A stretch of DNA of 10,279 nt from Anaerolineae bacterium (GTDB lineage Bacteria; Chloroflexota; Anaerolineae; Aggregatilineales; Phototrophicaceae), in the NCBI GenBank assembly GCA_014379235.1, contig JACMMD010000054.1:1-10279 (forward strand). Reading direction: 5' to 3'. Below are positions 6,834 through 10,279 of the stretch, in pieces (the first letter of the stretch is position 1; the number at the start of each line of letters is the position of its first letter). Made by a program: the position numbers and the translations under genes. Under the pieces are notes generated by a model, which was not told where the DNA came from, made no database searches, and worked only from the letters and a program-made list of their open reading frames with translations.

Positions 6834-7634
6834 TCACTCATACAGCCCACTCCGTTCTTGAGTCTCAGTCATGCTGCGGCGGATTTGCCATATGTGGATG
6901 GCGCTGCGGCGGCCATCGCCTTTGAGACTGCCGCCGTCCGCGACGAATGCCAGATCGCCATAGATGAGACAGTCCATCGGGCGTTCAAGCTGTACTCCCG
7001 GCAGCGCGGTCAGCAGTTCATCGAGCGGCGTTTCGTGGTCAGCATCGCTGTCATACAGGTGAGCGGCATACAGCACGAGCGTATCGTAGTTATAGGGATT
7101 ATTATCCTTGTCGAAGTGTTCTTCTTCCAGCAAGATAGCCAGCCGAATTCGCCGACACAGCAAAAAAAGATTCGGACGTGTGATGACCGCTTCGGCCAGA
7201 ACGTAACTTTCAGCCATACCGAGCAGCATCGGCGGCAGAATATCGAGATTCAAGTGCTCCGTCAGGGCGATTTTTTCGGCCATCGACAGCGGACGCAGCA
7301 TCTCGTCCACGCGCTCCGGCCCGCGCAGCCCGCGATGTCGTGCCCCCGTGAAATTCAGCGTCATCGTATGCCATGCTGTAAGAGGGGAGATCATGTCGGC
7401 GGGCATCTCCAACGGCTTGACCTCAGCGTTTTCGCCGCCCTGTTCGTCCGCCGAAGCAATCAGCGTCCCATCAAGGCGCAGCGCATGACGCGCTAACCAG
7501 CCTTCCTCGCCATAAATTTCTTCCGCATACAGCATTAAATCCGAATCATCTAGTCCCGGCGTTATTCCTAGCAGACTGCAATCGCCGTTATAAAGTAAGG
7601 GCAGTGACTTCATGTATTTCAGTGAAACTGGCAT
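6834..7634 (-). CDS. unrecognised soluble acidic protein, first gene of the leftward block
   Basis: From ATG 7634 this is 266 residues with no hydrophobic segment long enough to span a membrane and no signal peptide, so it is probably cytoplasmic. I recognise no domain. Visible features are an Asp/Glu-rich composition, repeated local LYAEEIYG/LYAAHLYD-like stretches, a Leu-rich helical middle (around LDILPPMLLGMAESYVLAEA) and a C-terminal part reading CLIYGDLAFVADGG that looks like beta strands. A longer frame to TTG 7700 exists, but TTG with no ribosome-binding site is unlikely; ATG 7613 is another option. It is the promoter-proximal gene, just ahead of the propeller and the six membrane paralogues, so it may belong to the same complex or regulate it. 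That link rests on position only. Confidence 0.75.
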   Translation of the reverse strand: MPVSLKYMKSLPLLYNGDCSLLGITPGLDDSDLMLYAEEIYGEEGWLARHALRLDGTLIASADEQGGENAEVKPLEMPADMISPLTAWHTMTLNFTGARHRGLRGPERVDEMLRPLSMAEKIALTEHLNLDILPPMLLGMAESYVLAEAVITRPNLFLLCRRIRLAILLEEEHFDKDNNPYNYDTLVLYAAHLYDSDADHETPLDELLTALPGVQLERPMDCLIYGDLAFVADGGSLKGDGRRSAIHIWQIRRSMTETQERSGLYE

Positions 7635-7799
7635 ATCGTTATCTTTGGTTACGTTTCGCTGCGATAGCTTACATCTGGCTGCGATTTCATACAATAACAA
7701 TTCTTGAACACTTCTTATCGGAATGTTTTGTCACGCATATGTTATAATAGCCCTAAAGTACCGTTATCCAGCGTGTGGCGCGAGTAGGGTAGCAGAGTT
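7635..7799. other. divergent intergenic region
   Basis: These 165 bases are more AT-rich than the surrounding genes and separate the leftward membrane-protein block from the rightward response-regulator group, so promoters for both should lie here. A good extended -10 element is visible for the rightward direction. For the leftward direction I see only weak AT-rich candidates (for example TATGAAAT reading left near 7690) without a matching -35, so I do not call a promoter. Confidence 0.6.
7740..7748 (+). promoter_or_regulatory. extended -10 promoter element for the response-regulator gene
   Basis: The bases TG-T-TATAAT (7740-7748) are a perfect consensus -10 hexamer with the extended TGn motif. 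Transcription would start near 7755, about 45 bases before the ATG at 7800. At 17-base spacing the -35 position reads GGAATG, a poor match, which is typical of extended -10 promoters. Direction and spacing fit the response-regulator gene. Confidence 0.6.
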
Positions 7800-8465
7800 A
7801 TGCAACAGATTTTATCTCGTAAGTTCGACATTCAAGACGCGGCGGAAGGCTCACGCGAGTCTGAAGAGGCGCAAGAACCTGTCAGCCCATTACAAACCAC
7901 AACAGTTCCTGCCTTTGGCGGCGACAATCGTACTCATTCGCCTTCTGCTGAGACCGGCCTTGTAGCGGCTATTTCTGTGCTGGCCGAAGGTCGAGATCGG
8001 GCGGATAATCAGGACTCTTCGCGCACGACGGCGGAAGTCAACGCGACACCTGTGCCGCAAGACGCTGCCAAAATTGGCGCGGGTAAGATGCCGCTGGTGC
8101 TGATTATCGAAGATACGACTGAACTAGCCGAAGTTATTCAGGCGACGCTCGAACATAACCACATGCTGACTGCTCATACGACGCATGGCGGTAAGGCGTT
8201 GGCCAAGCTGGACGAGATCAACCCTGATGTCGTGCTGCTGGATATTACGCTGCCTGACATGAAGGGTTGGGATTTGCTGCAAGCGCTCAAAGCAAAAAAG
8301 GGTGCGAAACCCATGCCTGCGGTGATCGTGATTACGGCACATGGCGACCCGGCTAACCGTCTGGTTGGCAAACTGCAAGGCGTACAGGGCTATCTGGTTA
8401 AGCCTTTCACCGCCGATCAACTTGAAAAAATCGTCGCGGAAGTCCTGAGCGGCGCGGCGCGCTAA
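7800..8465 (+). CDS. stand-alone response-regulator receiver protein with long N-terminal extension
   Basis: A 221-residue protein. The C-terminal half (about 98-217) is a CheY-like receiver domain: the acidic pair is E104-D105 in LVLIIED, the phospho-acceptor is D148 in VVLLDITLPDMKGWDLL, the switch Thr is T179 in VIVITA, and K201 lies in the LVKPF motif. All catalytic positions are intact, so phosphorylation by a histidine kinase is expected. There is no output domain after the receiver. The first ~95 residues are polar, rich in Ser, Thr, Ala and Glu, and look disordered, with no recognisable fold. ATG 7800 is preceded by an AGGG-like site about 10 bases upstream. No kinase gene is in the window. 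It probably signals by protein-protein contact; its target could be the neighbouring membrane locus, but only position suggests this. Confidence 0.9.
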   Translation: MQQILSRKFDIQDAAEGSRESEEAQEPVSPLQTTTVPAFGGDNRTHSPSAETGLVAAISVLAEGRDRADNQDSSRTTAEVNATPVPQDAAKIGAGKMPLVLIIEDTTELAEVIQATLEHNHMLTAHTTHGGKALAKLDEINPDVVLLDITLPDMKGWDLLQALKAKKGAKPMPAVIVITAHGDPANRLVGKLQGVQGYLVKPFTADQLEKIVAEVLSGAAR

Positions 8466-8466
8466 A

Positions 8467-8486
8467 AGCGCCTCGTTTAAGGCGCT
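8467..8486 (+). other. stem-loop between receiver and TPR genes
   Basis: AGCGCCT (8467-8473) pairs perfectly with AGGCGCT (8480-8486) around a 6-base loop, starting directly after the receiver stop codon and ending 12 bases before the TPR gene start. No T-run follows, so it is unlikely to be an efficient intrinsic terminator. It might stabilise the upstream transcript or adjust expression of the second gene. Confidence 0.5.
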
Positions 8487-8498
8487 ATCCGGCGCGAT

Positions 8499-9857
8499 AT
8501 GAATAGACGTAATTATCTGTGGGCAGTGCCATTTTTGACGCTGCTCATTTTTATTTCCCTGCTGTTTTACCAACTACTGACACTCTATCCGCCGCCAAAG
8601 CCTGTCGAACCCCTTGATTCGACGGTTTTGATGCGCCGCATTATTGACAACCGCCGCGATGGGCGGGTGATGCAGGCGTTGTATCAGGTGGAAGCGCTGG
8701 CGGCCCGTGACGGCTGGTGGCCGGATTTGTATCGGTTGGCGGCAGAACTGTGGCGCGATGCTGGCGAACCGACGCGGGCGCTGCCTTACTTGGAAGCGGC
8801 GGCCAATTCACAGGCGGACGACGCCGAACAGCTGCGCGAACTGGCGCGGGCTTATAGCGATGCAGGACGCTGGTCACAGGCGGCGGATATGCTCGAACGG
8901 TTGATCGCGCTCGATGCCGACGATGCACGGGCACACTATGATCTTGGGCTGCTGCTGGCCGCCTTCGACCCGTTAGCGGCAACGGCTCATCTACAGGTGG
9001 CGGCGCTGGATGCGAATTACACATCGGCGGCAACTGGTATGCTGGCGGCGATCACTTATAATCCCGGCGACCCCGCCGAAACCGCGATGCGTGTCGGCGC
9101 GGCAATGGCTGATGCCGAATTATGGCCCTATGCTGAACTGGCGTTTCAACACGCGGCGGATTGGGGCGCGCCGGATGGTGGGCCGTTTCCGGCGGCACTT
9201 GCGTATACAGGGATAGCGCGTGGGCGACAGGGCAAAGACGGCGGGGCGTGGCTCGAACAGGCGTTGAGCCTTGCGCCGGATGATCCGCAGGTACTGTATC
9301 TTCAAGGGCTGAACCTGCGCTATGCTGGCGACCTTGAGGGTAGTCTCAATGTGTTGCTGGACTTGAACGAACGGCTGGCGCAGGAAGATGAACCGGAAAA
9401 CGCGGCCATTCATGCGGAGATTGGCACGGCGTATCGCCTGATGAACGACATGGAAAACGCAGAACGCTGGCTCAACGACGCGGTGACACTCTCCGGCGGC
9501 GATGCTCGCTTTCAAGAACTGCTGGCGTTGTTCTACAGTGAAGAAAGCTATAACTTGAGTTCGGGCGGGCTGGCGGCGCTGCAATCCATGTCTGAGCTTG
9601 ACCCGAACGACCCGGATATGCTGGCGGCCTATGGCTGGTCACTGTATGGCATCGGTCAGGTCGAGGCCGGTCTGGCCCAGATCGACGCGGCGCTGGAAAT
9701 CTCTACGATTAACCCACGCGCACTCTACTATAAGGCCCGAATTTTGCTCGATACGGGTAATGTAGAAGCGGCGGTGGCGTTGTTCGAGCAGGTTGCGGCG
9801 CAGGACTCGCCCTACAGCAGTGAGGCAAGGCGGGTTTTGGAAACGATTGGTCGGTAG
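8499..9857 (+). CDS. membrane-anchored TPR-repeat protein
   Basis: A 452-residue protein. Residues 7-27 form one hydrophobic helix after a basic start (MNRRNY), followed by a Pro-rich linker (30-38). This suggests a single N-terminal anchor with the rest probably outside the cytoplasm. The remainder is alpha-helical with tetratricopeptide repeats at about 75-104, 109-139, 144-172, 230-260, 264-296, 302-333, 372-402 and 406-435. Examples are ELARAYSDAGRWSQAADMLE and YYKARILLDTGNVEAAVALF. TPR arrays are protein-binding scaffolds. It lies 33 bases after the receiver gene on the same strand and is probably co-transcribed. The gene ends with two in-frame TAG codons in a row. No enzymatic motif is seen. 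The partner is unknown; the nearby membrane complex or the following membrane gene are candidates. Confidence 0.9.
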   Translation: MNRRNYLWAVPFLTLLIFISLLFYQLLTLYPPPKPVEPLDSTVLMRRIIDNRRDGRVMQALYQVEALAARDGWWPDLYRLAAELWRDAGEPTRALPYLEAAANSQADDAEQLRELARAYSDAGRWSQAADMLERLIALDADDARAHYDLGLLLAAFDPLAATAHLQVAALDANYTSAATGMLAAITYNPGDPAETAMRVGAAMADAELWPYAELAFQHAADWGAPDGGPFPAALAYTGIARGRQGKDGGAWLEQALSLAPDDPQVLYLQGLNLRYAGDLEGSLNVLLDLNERLAQEDEPENAAIHAEIGTAYRLMNDMENAERWLNDAVTLSGGDARFQELLALFYSEESYNLSSGGLAALQSMSELDPNDPDMLAAYGWSLYGIGQVEAGLAQIDAALEISTINPRALYYKARILLDTGNVEAAVALFEQVAAQDSPYSSEARRVLETIGR

Positions 9858-9897
9858 TAGTTAGTTGTCCGCCCTGTTGCAAACATTGGAATTTTGG

Positions 9898-9925
9898 GTA
9901 CGGGCGAGGCATGCCTCGTCCCTAC
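9898..9925. repeat. short palindromic interspersed repeat
   Basis: GTACGGGCGAGGCA (9898-9911) is followed directly by TGCCTCGTCCCTAC (9912-9925). The halves are complementary at 12 of 14 positions, with one further G-T pair possible in RNA. It has the same kind of ends as the repeat at 2660-2717. It sits between the TPR gene stop and the next gene on the same strand, 24 bases before its TTG start. It may act as a transcript-end hairpin but lacks a T-run. Confidence 0.75.
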
Positions 9926-9938
9926 AATAGGCGCAAAC

Positions 9939-9947
9939 AGAGGTGAT
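9939..9947 (+). promoter_or_regulatory. Shine-Dalgarno site selecting the TTG 9950 start
   Basis: AGAGGTGAT contains GAGGTGAT, an 8-base match to the complement of the 16S rRNA 3' end. The GAGG core ends 6 bases before TTG 9950, an ideal spacing. This decides the start of the downstream gene in a frame that has no ATG near its beginning; a stop (TGA 9944) in that frame rules out any earlier start. Confidence 0.75.
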
Positions 9948-9949
9948 GC

Positions 9950-10279
9950 TTGCTCCAACGCGCAAGCGATTTCTTTTTACCATTCCGCACCCGTATTCTC
10001 GCCAGCCCGCTCTATCTGAAAGAGGCGCGGCGGACGAGTTCTATCCTGACAACGCGGGACTTGTGGCGCTACAGCCTCAAGTGGGTGTTCATCATCGCGG
10101 CGATCACACTCGGTATGTGGATTGTCGGCAGTTTGTTGAGCCGCCCACTCGACAGCAACTTTCGACCTACGGGTACAGTGGCCACGTTTGATCTGTTGTT
10201 GCTCATCATGATCGTCAGCGTAGCAGCGAGCGGAATACTGGATTTCCGCGCTGTGCAATCAGCGTTGAACAGCATCGAC
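9950..10279 (+). CDS. membrane protein, probable distant MP/ABC-2-like permease relative (partial, 3' end outside window)
   Basis: Reading from TTG 9950, 110 codons are open to the window edge. A strong Shine-Dalgarno site lies at ideal distance, and a TGA at 9944 prevents any earlier start in this frame. The protein begins with a cytoplasmic stretch containing RILASPLYLKEARRTSS (15-31), resembling the PPxxHPLYRR segment of the leftward paralogues. It then has hydrophobic segments at about 44-62 and 78-95. The last residues, SGILDFRAVQSALNSID, align with the region just before ERExGTFDLL in those proteins (for example YGLIWSLQVGEFITRER in MP5). The decisive loop lies beyond the window. It follows the TPR gene on the same strand across a palindromic repeat. 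Coding status is well supported; family assignment is tentative. Confidence 0.7.
   Translation, partial: MLQRASDFFLPFRTRILASPLYLKEARRTSSILTTRDLWRYSLKWVFIIAAITLGMWIVGSLLSRPLDSNFRPTGTVATFDLLLLIMIVSVAASGILDFRAVQSALNSID

Noticed and set aside
6858..7496. Plus-strand open frame of 212 codons
   Set aside because: Opposite the unrecognised leftward gene. It ends without a sensible neighbour arrangement, and the minus strand fits the operon layout and spacing better.
8467..8486. Intrinsic terminator after the receiver gene
   Set aside because: The hairpin is real but has no following T-run and lies just 12 bases before the next gene on the same strand; kept only as a stem-loop.
9943..10191. 82-codon open frame starting GTG/ATG at 9943/9946
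   Set aside because: No hydrophobic or domain pattern, and its start would overlap the Shine-Dalgarno sequence itself; the TTG 9950 frame stays open to the edge and encodes a membrane protein.
1..10279. CRISPR array, tRNA or rRNA genes, insertion-sequence transposase
   Set aside because: Looked for and not seen: no regularly spaced repeats, no tRNA-like cloverleaf noticed by eye, and no transposase motif in any frame.

Overview
The window looks like bacterial chromosome from a free-living, moderately GC-rich organism. Two things suggest Chloroflexota (Anaerolineae-like): palindromic interspersed repeats with GTAGGG.../...CCCTAC ends, and a large set of lineage-type membrane paralogues, a TPR protein and a beta-propeller without recognisable named genes. 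This assignment is inference; no rRNA or marker gene is present.

The left three quarters (about 1-7634) is one leftward, apparently co-transcribed block on the minus strand. In transcription order it holds: an unrecognised soluble acidic protein (7634-6834); a membrane-anchored or secreted TolB/WD40-like propeller (6776-5550); and six tandem paralogues of a polytopic membrane protein, here called MP1 (5553-4603), MP2 (4606-3605), MP3 (3608-2736), MP4 (2568-1627), MP5 (1658-693) and MP6 (688 to beyond position 1). Propeller/MP1, MP1/MP2 and MP2/MP3 each overlap by 4 bases (ATGA), MP4/MP5 overlap by about 32 bases, and MP5/MP6 are 4 bases apart, so translation is probably coupled. The MP proteins share an N-terminal LWxAhxxPPxxHPLYRR-like segment, an ABC-2-permease-like ERExGTFDLL...SPxG loop, a DxxQSxV...LhGMLxPT segment and a C-terminal REhIIhhLWxxLxxxLN helix. 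They look like ABC-2-type permease relatives, but no ATPase is encoded in the window. The only sizeable gap, between MP3 and MP4, contains a palindromic repeat followed by what looks like the last ~25 codons of a lost seventh paralogue.

A 165-base divergent intergenic region (7635-7799) separates this block from a rightward group. An extended -10 element there (TG-T-TATAAT, 7740-7748) faces a stand-alone response-regulator receiver protein (7800-8465). It is followed by a membrane-anchored TPR protein (8499-9857), a second palindromic repeat (9898-9925), and the start of a membrane protein (from TTG 9950) that runs off the right edge. That last gene is preceded by a near-perfect Shine-Dalgarno sequence, and its N-terminus resembles the MP family, suggesting the locus extends to both sides.

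The overall picture is a membrane-complex locus: many permease-like subunits plus an extracytoplasmic propeller and TPR scaffold, beside a phosphorelay receiver. The substrate and function cannot be read from the sequence.
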